In this document: positions 8,069 to 17,009 of the stretch, piece after piece
How the letters are laid out: every line of letters begins with the position of its first letter
How positions within the stretch are numbered: the stretch's first letter is position 1
Origin: Desulfobacterales bacterium
GTDB lineage: Bacteria > Desulfobacterota > Desulfobacteria > Desulfobacterales > Desulfobacteraceae
NCBI GenBank assembly: GCA_022361395.1
Contig: JAKSAX010000116.1
Coordinates: 1-43,438 of the forward strand
Direction of reading: 5' to 3'
Length of the DNA: 43,438 nucleotides
Position numbers and translations under genes: made by a program
The notes under the pieces: generated by a model
What the model saw: the letters and a program-made list of their open reading frames with translations, nothing else
What the model was told of the DNA's origin: nothing
Database searches by the model: none

Positions 8069-8797
8069 CTACACTGCCACTTCAAAGGTGTTTGTCTCTT
8101 CTTCAGGCAGTCCGCCGATAAAGGAGTAGGTGTCAGCCGCCTCCCGGGTGGTGTTGCCAAAGACCTGGGCCTCCCTCTGTTCGGCCTGTTCCTTGGCCTG
8201 GAGCATGGTGATTTCAGACATGGCTTTGGCAGCCTCTGTTGCAGCATTTGAAGCGACTTTCAGATCCTGTGCCGAGGGATTTCCCGGTGCAAGGGCCGCG
8301 CTTCTGACCTGACGCATTTTTCGGGCGGTTGCCTCCGGGTCTCCGGGAACGGGAGAGGTGTCAATGCCGACCTCTCCTCCCACGGCATAGTTTCGTCCGT
8401 CCGGTCCCTGTTGATAGGTGAAGGAGGCTCCGGAGGTGATCAAAGAGCCGCCGGCTGCAATATGGGCCATTTCATGGTTTCTCACTTCGCGGTCTCTCTG
8501 CTTTAACTGGTCTACAACACGGAGTTCCTCCTCAGTCAGTTGCTGGACTGCGGCATCCTGGGCTTCGGTGTCACCGGTTGTTTGAGAATCCTGTTCGTCA
8601 GACTGGCTGGAGGCTGCGGCATCTGAGGTGTTTGAATTTGTCCCAGTCCCGGTTTCGGACAGCCCTGATGGTTGCAAACCCGTGACTGAAGGGCTTCCGG
8701 CGTTCTCTGTTTTTGACGTATCTGTATTGAGGTCACCCTGGTGCACATCCTGGGTATGGGGTGCGTAGGGGTTATGTATAATGGCGCTTATATTCAT
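8069..8797 (-). CDS. SprA-type putative metalloprotease (CJM1_0395 family)
   Basis: The 242-residue protein has a low-complexity N-terminal half (residues 20-85, Ser/Thr/Gln/Asp-rich, probably disordered). The conserved core has RNHEMAH with a zinc-type HExxH motif (HEMAH, 108-112), then GGSLITSGASF, YQQGPDGRNYAVGGEV, PVPGDPEAT and a helical end with KMRQVRSAALAPG. This order fits the SprA-related, putative metalloprotease CJM1_0395 family. No signal peptide is seen and the substrate is unknown. The family is often seen near flagellar or surface genes, and a rod-like gene lies about 0.75 kb away. Ribosome site GAGGT lies 8 nt before the ATG. Confidence 0.82.
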   Translation of the reverse strand: MNISAIIHNPYAPHTQDVHQGDLNTDTSKTENAGSPSVTGLQPSGLSETGTGTNSNTSDAAASSQSDEQDSQTTGDTEAQDAAVQQLTEEELRVVDQLKQRDREVRNHEMAHIAAGGSLITSGASFTYQQGPDGRNYAVGGEVGIDTSPVPGDPEATARKMRQVRSAALAPGNPSAQDLKVASNAATEAAKAMSEITMLQAKEQAEQREAQVFGNTTREAADTYSFIGGLPEEETNTFEVAV

Positions 8798-8897
8798 CTG
8801 AAATTACCTCAATAGTGGACTCATTAACTAAATATAAAGGCTAACCCACTAGTTTTCAAGGTGTTTTTAGAAAATTTAAACTGCCCGTGTAATTAGA

Positions 8898-8926
8898 TTG
8901 ACAAAAAATGAAGGATCCGGTATCTT
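8898..8926 (+). promoter_or_regulatory. Putative sigma-70 promoter of hisB
   Basis: TTGACA (8898-8903), a 17-bp spacer, then TATCTT (8921-8926). This is about 100 bp before the hisB start and in a divergent gap with the SprA-type gene. It is a pattern match only. Confidence 0.5.
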
Positions 8927-9027
8927 AACAAGATTCGTTTGGGTGCACCTGTGCGTCCTGGTGATGGCGGGTAAGGTGACCCAAAAGGTATATAGAACAA
9001 ATGGCAGCCAGTTTCAAGGAAGATCTT

Positions 9028-9615
9028 ATGAGTCGACAATCCAATGTTTCCCGACAGACAAAAGAAACCCAGATAGAGATCCGATTGGATTTAGACGGAA
9101 CCGGTCAGGCTGAGATCGACTCGGGAATTCCCTTTTTTGATCATATGCTTACTGCTTTTACCGTTCATGGATTTTTTGACCTGAAGGTCCTCGCCAAGGG
9201 CGATCTTGAAGTGGATCTCCACCATACCATTGAAGATACCGGGCTCGTGCTTGGCCAGGCTTTTCAGGAGGCGCTGACCGGCAAAGAGGGTATCATGCGG
9301 TTCGGTGACAGCTGTGTGCCCATGGACGAAGCATTGTCACGGGTAACCATTGATCTGTCCAACCGTCCTTACCTGGTGTACCACATTCCCGATGATTTAA
9401 AATCAAGGGGTGTTTTCGACGCATACCTGGCCAAAGAGTTTTTTCAGGCCCTATGTGTTAAAGGCGGATTTAATTTGCATATCAATGCCTATTACGGTGT
9501 GAACGAGCACCATGTGCTTGAATCTGTGTTCAAAGCCCTTGGACGGTCACTGCATTCGGCCACCCGGCCCAATGACCGGATAATAGGCGCTCTTTCCAGC
9601 AAAGGCAGTTTATAA
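9028..9615 (+). CDS. hisB: Imidazoleglycerol-phosphate dehydratase
   Basis: The enzyme converts imidazoleglycerol phosphate to imidazoleacetol phosphate in histidine synthesis. It has 195 residues, the normal length for the monofunctional form without a phosphatase domain. The metal-ligand motifs are present twice, as expected: FFDHML, DLHHTIEDTG, then DEALSR and NEHHVLESVFKALG. The start was set at 9028 because AAGGAAG is well placed there. An in-frame ATG at 9001 would add nine residues without a good ribosome site. No other his genes are in the window, so the pathway is dispersed. It is followed by dnaG after 92 nt. Confidence 0.95.
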   Translation: MSRQSNVSRQTKETQIEIRLDLDGTGQAEIDSGIPFFDHMLTAFTVHGFFDLKVLAKGDLEVDLHHTIEDTGLVLGQAFQEALTGKEGIMRFGDSCVPMDEALSRVTIDLSNRPYLVYHIPDDLKSRGVFDAYLAKEFFQALCVKGGFNLHINAYYGVNEHHVLESVFKALGRSLHSATRPNDRIIGALSSKGSL

Positions 9616-9631
9616 GCAGTCCCGATAATTG

Positions 9632-9663
9632 TTGACAGGTTGCATTCAGTACTTAACTTATAG
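9632..9663 (+). promoter_or_regulatory. Possible dnaG-rpoD promoter
   Basis: A perfect TTGACA (9632-9637) lies in the hisB-dnaG gap. The -10 candidates (TAACTT at 16 bp or TTATAG at 20 bp) are weak. This is the only promoter-like sequence I see before the dnaG-rpoD pair. Confidence 0.3.
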
Positions 9664-9707
9664 ATCTTGCATAACCGCTTGAAAATCTGGAGTCAGCACC
9701 ACCCAAA

Positions 9708-11486
9708 ATGTTAATTCCTGAAGAAAAAATTTCAGAAATTTTAAACACCTCAGATATAGTGGATGTGGTGTCTGAAGCCGTTATCCTTAAGAAATCAGGG
9801 AGAAACTTCTTCGGCCTCTGTCCGTTTCATGCGGAAAAAACCCCTTCGTTCTCAGTCAACCCGGACAAACAGATCTTTCACTGCTTTGGCTGCAGTGCCG
9901 GCGGCAATGCCCTGTCTTTTGTCATGAAGTATCACGGCATCTCTTTTCCCGAAGCAGCCAGGATGCTTGCAAGAAAATATGATATTGTCGTTGAAACCCG
10001 TGATATTGATCCGGCCAGGCGAAAAGAAATCCAGGTTAAGGAATCCCTGTTCCGGCTCAATAAAAAGGTGATGGGGGTTTACAGCGGACTGATCCAGGAT
10101 CAGCCGGCCAGCCGGGGGGTACGCGGATATCTTGAACGGCGGGGGATGACCCGGGAAACCATAGAGCAGTTTAAACTGGGATACTCTCCTGACGGGTGGG
10201 ATACCATTGTCTCTTTTTTCCGGAAAGAGAAGATCACCCGGAAAGTGGCGGTGAATTCAGGGCTTATCCTGCCCCGGAAACAGGGAAACGGATACTATGA
10301 CCGGTTCAGAAACCGGCTGATGTTTCCGATTTTTGATATTAATATGCAGGTGGCCGGATTCGGGGGAAGGGTCATGGATGAGTCCATGCCCAAATATATG
10401 AACTCCCCTGAGACCCCTGTTTACAGTAAAAGCCGGATTTTATACGGGCTGCATGCGGCAAAGCAGGAGTGCCGCCGTCAGGGAAAAGTCTTCATCGTTG
10501 AGGGCTATTTTGACTTTCTCTCCCTTTACCAGCACGGCATCAAAAACACGGTGGCAAGCCTGGGCACGGCATTAACCCGGGAGCATGTAAGAATCCTGAA
10601 AGGGTATGCCGGCCGGATGATTCTTGTATTTGACTCTGATGATGCCGGTATTAACGCTGCCAAGCGGAGTATCCAGATCTTTGTAAAAGAGGGGATCGAC
10701 ACCAGGATCCTGGTGCTGCCGGGAAAAAATGATCCGGATTCCTATGTGATGGAAAAGGGAAAAGAGGCGTTCCTGGCCCTGGCGGATGAAGCCAAAACAG
10801 TGATGCAGTTCCTGCTTCAGCTTGCCATGGATACCCACGGGTCTTCTGTTGAAGGGCGGATCAAAATACTGGATGAGATGAAGGTGTATCTTGCCATGAT
10901 CCGTGACGCCGCGTTGCGGTCCCTCTATGTCAGGGAGCTGGCCGAAACCTTGAATATCGATGAAAAGGCCGTGCTTGAAAAAGTCAAGGATGCCTATGTC
11001 CGGGAAAATACCAGGCAATCCCCCCTGATCCCGGCCCGGGAAGAGGAACAGCAGCCGGAACAGCAGGTATCTGATCCCAGGGAAAAACAGATATTGGCCA
11101 TGATGCTTCACCATCCTGAACTCATTCCCTCAGTGGTTGAGAAAAATGTGGTTCAGGCGTTTTATTCACAACACTTCCGGGATCTTGCCCAAAAGATTAT
11201 CCAGACACCTGCGGATTCTGAAAATTTCATCACAGCTGTCATGGCAAAGGTGGAAGGGACAGGTGATCAGGAGCTGATTGCATCCATGGCAATGGAAGAT
11301 TTTTCCGGCACCGAGGATCTCGGTAAAACAGCAGAGATACTTATGGACCGGGTTATAAAGATAAAAAAGAAAACAGATAATTTAATAATAAGCAAAATTA
11401 TAAGTGCGGAAAAGGGCTGTGATGCTGATGTAATGGACTTGTTGAAACAAAAGCAGCAGGAAATTCAGCAATTGCATAACAGTTAA
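9708..11486 (+). CDS. dnaG: DNA primase
   Basis: The enzyme synthesises the RNA primers of chromosome replication. It has 592 residues, a normal size. The CHC2 zinc finger is at the N-terminus (C38, H41, C59, C62). The RNA polymerase-like core follows with the conserved RFRNRLMFPI region and the TOPRIM motifs VEGYFDFLS and FDSDDAG (metal-binding Asp residues). The C-terminal helicase-binding domain is the last roughly 140 residues. The ribosome site is poor (a GGAG about 14 nt upstream), which fits the usual low production of primase. rpoD starts 27 nt downstream, the classic macromolecular-synthesis arrangement. rpsU is not seen upstream. Confidence 0.97.
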   Translation: MLIPEEKISEILNTSDIVDVVSEAVILKKSGRNFFGLCPFHAEKTPSFSVNPDKQIFHCFGCSAGGNALSFVMKYHGISFPEAARMLARKYDIVVETRDIDPARRKEIQVKESLFRLNKKVMGVYSGLIQDQPASRGVRGYLERRGMTRETIEQFKLGYSPDGWDTIVSFFRKEKITRKVAVNSGLILPRKQGNGYYDRFRNRLMFPIFDINMQVAGFGGRVMDESMPKYMNSPETPVYSKSRILYGLHAAKQECRRQGKVFIVEGYFDFLSLYQHGIKNTVASLGTALTREHVRILKGYAGRMILVFDSDDAGINAAKRSIQIFVKEGIDTRILVLPGKNDPDSYVMEKGKEAFLALADEAKTVMQFLLQLAMDTHGSSVEGRIKILDEMKVYLAMIRDAALRSLYVRELAETLNIDEKAVLEKVKDAYVRENTRQSPLIPAREEEQQPEQQVSDPREKQILAMMLHHPELIPSVVEKNVVQAFYSQHFRDLAQKIIQTPADSENFITAVMAKVEGTGDQELIASMAMEDFSGTEDLGKTAEILMDRVIKIKKKTDNLIISKIISAEKGCDADVMDLLKQKQQEIQQLHNS

Positions 11487-11513
11487 TACTTTTAAGCCTT
11501 TGGGAGGCATTAT

Positions 11514-13367
11514 ATGGCAGGTAAGACAGACAAGTCTGGAGAGAGTGTGGTGATCAGTAAGAATGAAATGCGAAAACTCATTAAAAAGGGTGAGAAAACC
11601 GGTGTTCTCTCTTTTGCCGAAATAAATGATGCAATCTCTGATGATTTAAAATCTTTTGATCAGATTGATGATATTGTGGTTCAATTCCGTGAAATGGGAA
11701 TTGAACTGGTGGATGGCGACGGTAAGGCCGGAAAAGGTAAAGGAAAATCTCCTGCCAAGGCAAAGGCCAAAAAAACAGCGGCCAAAAAGAAGAAAACAGG
11801 TGGTTCCGACAGCGCCGGCGATAAAAAAGAAAAATCAGAGAAAAAAGACCTGTTTGCCCCGAAAAAAGACAGGGCTGACATGGAGTTTGGTGCGGTCACC
11901 GATCCGGTGAAAATGTACCTCAAAGAGATGGGGATGGTCACCCTGCTCAGCCGTGAAGGCGAGATTGAAATAGCCAAGAAAATAGAGGTAGGTGAGAGAG
12001 ATATTCTCCGTGCCATGCTGGATTGCCCCCTGGCGCTGAATACCATTTTCATGTATGGCCAGAAAATGGAAAAAAAATACATGCGCCCCAAGCATGTCCT
12101 CAGGGATGTGGATGAAGGTGACGGCGTTGTGGATGAGGTCTCAAAGCAGGAAAAATTCTTGGATTCCCTGACAAAAATCAGGGAACTCCATGAGGAGAGC
12201 CAGGGAAAAAGAGATCAGCTTGCAGACATGAAAAAGGGGACCAAAAAGTACGCCAATATCCAGGAAGAGATCTTCAACAACACAGAAGATATTTTTGAAC
12301 TCCTGAAGCGGTGGCGTTTTGAATCCAATGTGATTGATACCATAGAAAAAAGTATCCGGAACTCCATCGTCTGGTTCGAAACAGTGGATGCGCTTCTTGA
12401 GCGCTGCGCCAAGACCTTTAATGTGCGCAAGGACACCATGCTCAAACAGACCAAGAACCAGACCACCTTTGTTAAATGGGCCACTGCCAGAAGCAGCATT
12501 ACCCGGGACAGGTCCATTGTACTGTACAAGGATATTATCGCGATCCTGAACCAGGTCTCACTGAGGCAGAGCCTTATTAAAGGGGGCGCCGACGAGTTAC
12601 GTGAGATTACCCGGGGAATTGACAGGGGGCGCAGAAGCGCTGACTTTGCCAAAAGAGAGCTTGTGCGGGCCAACCTTCGTCTTGTGGTGAGCATTGCCAA
12701 AAAGTACACCAACAGGGGGTTGCAATTCCTGGATCTCATCCAGGAGGGCAATATCGGACTGATGAAGGCGGTGGATAAATTTGAATACCGCAGGGGGTAC
12801 AAATTTTCCACCTACGCCACCTGGTGGATACGCCAGGCCATCACCCGTGCCATTGCCGATCAGGCCAGGACCATAAGGATTCCTGTTCATATGATAGAGA
12901 CCATTAATAAGCTGATCCGGACATCACGGTACCTGGTCCAGGAGATGGGTAAGGAGCCCTCCCCGGAGGAGATTGCCGAAAAGATGGAAATCCCCATTGA
13001 TAAAGTCCGGCGGGTGCTGAAAATCGCCAAAGAACCCATTTCCCTGGAAACCCCCATCGGTGAGGAGGAGGACAGCCATCTCGGAGACTTTATCGAGGAT
13101 AAAAAGTTTTCAATCCCCTCTGAGGCTGCCATTGACTTCAGTCTTGCCGAACAGACAAGAAAGATATTGGCTACCCTGACCCCAAGGGAGGAAAAGGTTC
13201 TGAGAATGCGGTTTGGAATCGGTGAAAAATCCGACCATACCCTTGAAGAGGTGGGCAAGGATTTTACAGTAACACGTGAACGGATCCGGCAGATTGAAGC
13301 CAAGGCCCTGCGCAAGCTGCGGCATCCCACCAGGAGCAAAAAGCTGAAAACCTTTATAGAGAATTAA
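11514..13367 (+). CDS. rpoD: Primary sigma factor RpoD (sigma-70)
   Basis: This is the housekeeping sigma factor of RNA polymerase, 617 residues long. Region 1.1 is at the N-terminus. Region 1.2 begins near [11 protein letters not shown] (about 130) and the non-conserved insert spans about 180-370. Region 2 has [20 protein letters not shown] and the -10 recognition helix with [10 protein letters not shown]. Regions 3 and 4 follow, with the -35 helix-turn-helix [20 protein letters not shown]. An unusual feature is a Lys/Ala-rich, low-complexity linker at about residues 72-115 between regions 1.1 and 1.2 ([16 protein letters not shown]). It follows dnaG after 27 nt and is surely cotranscribed with it. 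A GGGAGG ribosome site precedes the ATG. Confidence 0.97.
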   Translation: MAGKTDKSGESVVISKNEMRKLIKKGEKTGVLSFAEINDAISDDLKSFDQIDDIVVQFREMGIELVDGDGKAGKGKGKSPAKAKAKKTAAKKKKTGGSDSAGDKKEKSEKKDLFAPKKDRADMEFGAVTDPVKMYLKEMGMVTLLSREGEIEIAKKIEVGERDILRAMLDCPLALNTIFMYGQKMEKKYMRPKHVLRDVDEGDGVVDEVSKQEKFLDSLTKIRELHEESQGKRDQLADMKKGTKKYANIQEEIFNNTEDIFELLKRWRFESNVIDTIEKSIRNSIVWFETVDALLERCAKTFNVRKDTMLKQTKNQTTFVKWATARSSITRDRSIVLYKDIIAILNQVSLRQSLIKGGADELREITRGIDRGRRSADFAKRELVRANLRLVVSIAKKYTNRGLQFLDLIQEGNIGLMKAVDKFEYRRGYKFSTYATWWIRQAITRAIADQARTIRIPVHMIETINKLIRTSRYLVQEMGKEPSPEEIAEKMEIPIDKVRRVLKIAKEPISLETPIGEEEDSHLGDFIEDKKFSIPSEAAIDFSLAEQTRKILATLTPREEKVLRMRFGIGEKSDHTLEEVGKDFTVTRERIRQIEAKALRKLRHPTRSKKLKTFIEN

Positions 13368-13370
13368 GGG

Positions 13371-13399
13371 TTGACAGCCCCGGGGCATTACTATATATA
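13371..13399 (+). promoter_or_regulatory. Strong sigma-70 promoter of the tRNA gene
   Basis: TTGACA (13371-13376), a 17-bp spacer and TATATA (13394-13399). The spacer starts with the perfect palindrome GCCCCGGGGC (13377-13386). It lies just after the rpoD stop and 35 bp before the tRNA, so the tRNA can be made independently of rpoD. Confidence 0.65.
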
Positions 13400-13434
13400 T
13401 TGCAAGTTTGTTTAGAAGGAGCAACAGAAATAGC

Positions 13435-13511
13435 GGGCCTATAGCTCAGTTTGGCAGAGCCACCGGCTCATAACCGGTCGGTCCCTGGTTCGAATCCAGG
13501 TGGGCCCACCA
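13435..13511 (+). tRNA. tRNA with CAU anticodon (tRNA-Ile2 or elongator tRNA-Met)
   Basis: A full cloverleaf can be drawn. The acceptor stem is GGGCCTA with TGGGCCC, the D arm starts AGCTCAG, and the anticodon stem ACCGG/CCGGT holds the loop CTCATAA (anticodon CAT). The T arm is CCTGG-TTCGAAT-CCAGG, the discriminator is A, and CCA is encoded. A CAU anticodon can mean elongator Met or Ile with lysidine at position 34. The acceptor stem GGGCCT..GGCCCA resembles bacterial isoleucine tRNAs, which favours Ile2 (a TilS substrate), but I cannot settle this by eye. The initiator tRNA is excluded because the first base pair is matched. Confidence 0.9.
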
Positions 13512-13652
13512 AATAAACGCGCAGCAATTGACACACCCCGACACAAGGTTTTGCCGATGAATGCGATGGAACAAAAACCGATAAAACCAGAACAAGGACG
13601 GCCAGGTCATATATGAATATGCCTGTAAAGCACTACATCCCGAACAGACGAC

Positions 13653-13682
13653 AAAGCGTGGTATCTAACCACGCTTTTTTTA
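13653..13682 (+). terminator. Rho-independent terminator of the rpoD-tRNA unit
   Basis: AAGCGTGGT (13654-13662) pairs with ACCACGCTT (13668-13676) around a 5-nt loop, followed directly by a T-run through 13681. The 140 nt between the tRNA and this hairpin (13512-13652) hold nothing else I can recognise. Confidence 0.9.
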
Positions 13683-13727
13683 TTTCCCGGATACTACCCG
13701 GATAATATCAGGACACAGGAAATTAGG

Positions 13728-14540
13728 ATGACTGCCTGCGTACAAGATATCATAGAGGTGTTAAACACCATTGCTCCCTTTGAACTGGCTGAAAAATGGG
13801 ATAACTCAGGACTCCAGGCCGGGGACAGGACCTGGCCGGTAAAAAGGATTCTCCTGGCCCTGGATGTAACCATGGCCGCCATGGCTACCGCTCAAAAATC
13901 AAAATGCGATATGCTGATCACCCATCATCCCCTGGTCATTTCCCCTGAAAAATCCATTGATTTCGGCACCATGCCCGGGGCTGCCATTGAAGTTGCGGCC
14001 AGGGAAAAAATTGCCGTTCTTTCCGCCCACACCAATCTGGATAAAGCCAGGGACGGACTAAACGACTACTTTGCCGAACAGCTGGGGATTCAATGTGAAT
14101 CCCCGTTTTATTCAGATGACAGCGGCTTGGGAGACTCCCGGACCGGAATCGGCCGGCTGGGACGGCTCAGTCAGCCCATGTCCATAGAGCAATTGGTCCG
14201 GATGATAAAGCAGAAGCTGAATATCCCGGCCCTCCGCGTTGCAGGTCGCCTGGATCTTGAGGTGGACGCCGTTGCCCTGTGTACGGGGTCAGGCGGGTCT
14301 CTCACCGGGCATTTTTTAAACTCCTCCGCCCAGGTGTTTATCACGGGAGATCTTAAATACCATGAGGCCAGAGATATTGAGGCCAAGGGAAAAACCGTCA
14401 TTGATGTGGGGCATTTCGCATCCGAGCATATTGTAATCGGGCTTTTGAGAAACCGTCTGACCCCTTCTCTGAAGTCCCTGGGCTGTGAAATTGAAATTCA
14501 GGATTTCAAGGAAGAAAAAGATCCATTTAAAATAATTTAA
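13728..14540 (+). CDS. NIF3/YbgI-like dinuclear-metal protein
   Basis: The 270-residue protein belongs to the NIF3-like family (GTP cyclohydrolase I type 2 homolog). Conserved metal-ligand segments are visible: MLITHHPLV (His pair near 65), VLSAHTNLDKA, then FITGDLKYHEARD and VIDVGHFASEH near the C-terminus. Members form toroidal hexamers with a two-metal site. The molecular function is not settled; proposed roles include metal handling and radical or hydrolytic chemistry. It is probably cotranscribed with the zinc-ribbon gene 11 nt downstream, a pairing common in bacteria. The gene begins just after the tRNA terminator. Confidence 0.92.
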   Translation: MTACVQDIIEVLNTIAPFELAEKWDNSGLQAGDRTWPVKRILLALDVTMAAMATAQKSKCDMLITHHPLVISPEKSIDFGTMPGAAIEVAAREKIAVLSAHTNLDKARDGLNDYFAEQLGIQCESPFYSDDSGLGDSRTGIGRLGRLSQPMSIEQLVRMIKQKLNIPALRVAGRLDLEVDAVALCTGSGGSLTGHFLNSSAQVFITGDLKYHEARDIEAKGKTVIDVGHFASEHIVIGLLRNRLTPSLKSLGCEIEIQDFKEEKDPFKII

Positions 14541-14551
14541 GGATAAAGGAT

Positions 14552-15265
14552 ATGTCAAAACCAGATATTGCCACCCTTGTGAAACTCCAGGAAGCCGAAA
14601 CAGAAGTTGTCAGGCTCCAGGAGGTGCTCGAACGTGTTGAAAATGAAAAAAACAAGCTGGCATCCAGGTTGAAGCAGTTTGAAACCGCCCTGAACGAAAA
14701 TCAGGAAGAACTTGAAAGAGCCCAGAAAGCCTGCAGGGACAATGAGCTGGAAATCAAAACCATTGATGAGCGCATCGTTAAGAGTAATGAAAACCTTCGC
14801 AACGTGACCACCAATAAGGAATATCAGGTGTTGCTGAGGGAGGTGGACGATAATAAGAAACGGAAAGATGCCCTGGAAACAGAGTTGCTGGAGTTGATGG
14901 ACGAGCGGGAAAAATCCAGCGGCATTGTAACTGAAAGCCAGAAAGAGTACCAGATGCTGGAGGAGCAGATCAGGTCCGAACAGGCTGAGATTGAAAAACG
15001 GTCCTCTGAAGACCGGGCGCTTTTGAACGAGTATCTGGAACAACAGGAAGAGATCGGAAAAACCCTGGACCCGAAACTCATGGACCGGTTTAGAAGAATA
15101 TCCAAAATGAACCAGGGATCTGCCGTGACACAGGCAAGTGAGGCTGTCTGCATGGGATGCTTCATGAACATACCGCCCCAGATGTATATTGAGGTACAAA
15201 GGGGAAATGAGCTGGTCTCCTGTCCCCAGTGCAGCAGGATTCTTTACTATGGAACTATAAAGTAA
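14552..15265 (+). CDS. Coiled-coil protein with C4-type zinc ribbon (DUF164)
   Basis: The 237-residue protein has a long coiled coil over about residues 8-170, rich in Glu, Lys and Gln. A C-terminal zinc ribbon has Cys pairs CMGC and CPQC (about residues 202-230) with the intervening NIPPQ motif. This is the DUF164/zf-RING_7 family (CT398-like), proposed to bind nucleic acid or to help assemble other machines; the role is unproven. The gene sits between the NIF3-like gene and rnpB. The zinc-ribbon/NIF3/rnpB order is seen in other bacteria. The stop codon lies one base before the RNase P RNA begins. Confidence 0.9.
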   Translation: MSKPDIATLVKLQEAETEVVRLQEVLERVENEKNKLASRLKQFETALNENQEELERAQKACRDNELEIKTIDERIVKSNENLRNVTTNKEYQVLLREVDDNKKRKDALETELLELMDEREKSSGIVTESQKEYQMLEEQIRSEQAEIEKRSSEDRALLNEYLEQQEEIGKTLDPKLMDRFRRISKMNQGSAVTQASEAVCMGCFMNIPPQMYIEVQRGNELVSCPQCSRILYYGTIK

Positions 15266-15266
15266 A

Positions 15267-15664
<398 letters not shown>

Positions 15665-15687
15665 TTTTTAACTTGAAGAAGACAGCT

Positions 15688-16998
15688 ATGCTTGAGACCT
15701 GTGATATCTCTTTTAAGGAAAAGGCAAATATCTTTTCCTTTGAGTATTTAAAGTGTATTTTATTTATCAGCACCATTGAATCAGACGAGTATATCTTTAC
15801 AAAAAAGCTCTACTCAAAGCTGATTACAACATCCCACATCCTTGAAGATTTTCTCGATTTTCACGGGGCCAAAAAAAATAAGGACTGGGTGTTTTACAGA
15901 GAGCTGAGCGCCACTATCCGTCATCTTTCCCTTGCCTGCTACTCCCAGCGTCACACCCTGAACCGGTTTAAATTCTACCAGCTTGAAAACGGCAACCACG
16001 ACATGTTCAAGCTTGAAGCACTGGATACCCTGAAGATCATCCAGGATTCCATAAAATTAGCCGTTCCCGTGATCCTGGACGAAGCCAGGCGCCTGGATAT
16101 TACCATTCCCAAGTCCGGTTACGACCTCAGTTATTTTCCCGGCATATCCTCCACTGAACAGCTGGAGCACAATATTGACGACACCATGGTCAAGACGGAT
16201 CAGAAAAAAAACCTCACCCGGATTGCCAGTGAGTTCCTTGAGGTCATAAAGGATTTTGAGCAATTTGCCTTTTACGAGCGGTACGACCTTAAAACCATAA
16301 CCGGGTTGGTGCCGGAAAAGATCAATGAAGTGATCATCCGCAGTTATGAGATGAAGATACACAATATCCAGTCGTCATTTGACTCCTATGTGGTCAGTAC
16401 CCGGCATTCATCTGAAACCGCTATTTTAAATCAGCTCAGAAGCCATTTTTCAATTGCCTTTCACATCCTTCAGGTCATGGGGCGGCTGCTTCACTTCTAT
16501 GAGCGTCATCTCTATGATACCGGGCTTAAACATGTGTATAAAAATATGAGTATCGCCTTGTCAGACCTGATTGATCCGGATGTCCTGCTTGACCGGGCCG
16601 TAAATTACTGCCTCTTTTATGCGGGTAAATTTCTATCCTCAGGCAAAGAGGTGGCCACCAGGATCCTGAATGAAAATATGGAAACCTCCGAAATAGAGGT
16701 GGGGATTCCCAAAGACCGGGGGTTTCACAGCCGGCCAAGCCTTCTTGTGGCGAAAATTGTCCAGCACTATGGGGGAGAGGTTAACCTTCATGTGGGAGAA
16801 GACCAGTTTGACGCCTCTTCTGTTCTTGATATCCAGTGGGCCGGGGGTAAAATCAAGAAAGAAGAGATTGAAACGGTCACCTTTACCGGGGATTCCAGGG
16901 CCTTGAACGACCTTGTGATCCTGGCCGGGGTCAACTATGGTGAAGATCATATGGGCAAAGGTATTCCGCTGCCAAAAGAGTTAAGCTACCTGATCTAA
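15688..16998 (+). CDS. Large protein with C-terminal HPr domain
   Basis: The protein has about 436 residues. Residues about 336-425 form an HPr fold like that of the phosphotransferase system: the phosphorylation motif GFHSRPS (His347), then GGEVNLHVG, a serine loop SSVLDIQWAGG matching the Ser46 region, and the final helix. HPr carries phosphate from enzyme I to sugar or regulatory targets. The N-terminal roughly 330 residues match nothing I recognise; they are soluble, helical and rich in charged and aromatic residues. No enzyme I or II is nearby, so a regulatory use is likely. I prefer the ATG at 15688, with GAAGAAG upstream, over the in-frame TTG at 15673, which abuts the rnpB T-run. Confidence 0.8.
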   Translation: MLETCDISFKEKANIFSFEYLKCILFISTIESDEYIFTKKLYSKLITTSHILEDFLDFHGAKKNKDWVFYRELSATIRHLSLACYSQRHTLNRFKFYQLENGNHDMFKLEALDTLKIIQDSIKLAVPVILDEARRLDITIPKSGYDLSYFPGISSTEQLEHNIDDTMVKTDQKKNLTRIASEFLEVIKDFEQFAFYERYDLKTITGLVPEKINEVIIRSYEMKIHNIQSSFDSYVVSTRHSSETAILNQLRSHFSIAFHILQVMGRLLHFYERHLYDTGLKHVYKNMSIALSDLIDPDVLLDRAVNYCLFYAGKFLSSGKEVATRILNENMETSEIEVGIPKDRGFHSRPSLLVAKIVQHYGGEVNLHVGEDQFDASSVLDIQWAGGKIKKEEIETVTFTGDSRALNDLVILAGVNYGEDHMGKGIPLPKELSYLI

Positions 16999-17009
16999 AG
17001 GAGGCGCGA

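Noticed and set aside
13557-13616. Possible 19-codon peptide between the tRNA and the terminator
   Set aside because: It has no proper ribosome site and no promoter pair beyond a lone TTGACA (13528-13533). Chance is the simpler reading.
13435-13652. tRNA as an integration site of a mobile element
   Set aside because: No integrase, tRNA 3'-end repeat or foreign-looking region follows. Housekeeping genes resume at 13728.
14555-15199. Open frame antisense to the zinc-ribbon gene
   Set aside because: It mirrors the coiled-coil codons, giving a Phe/Leu-rich artefact.
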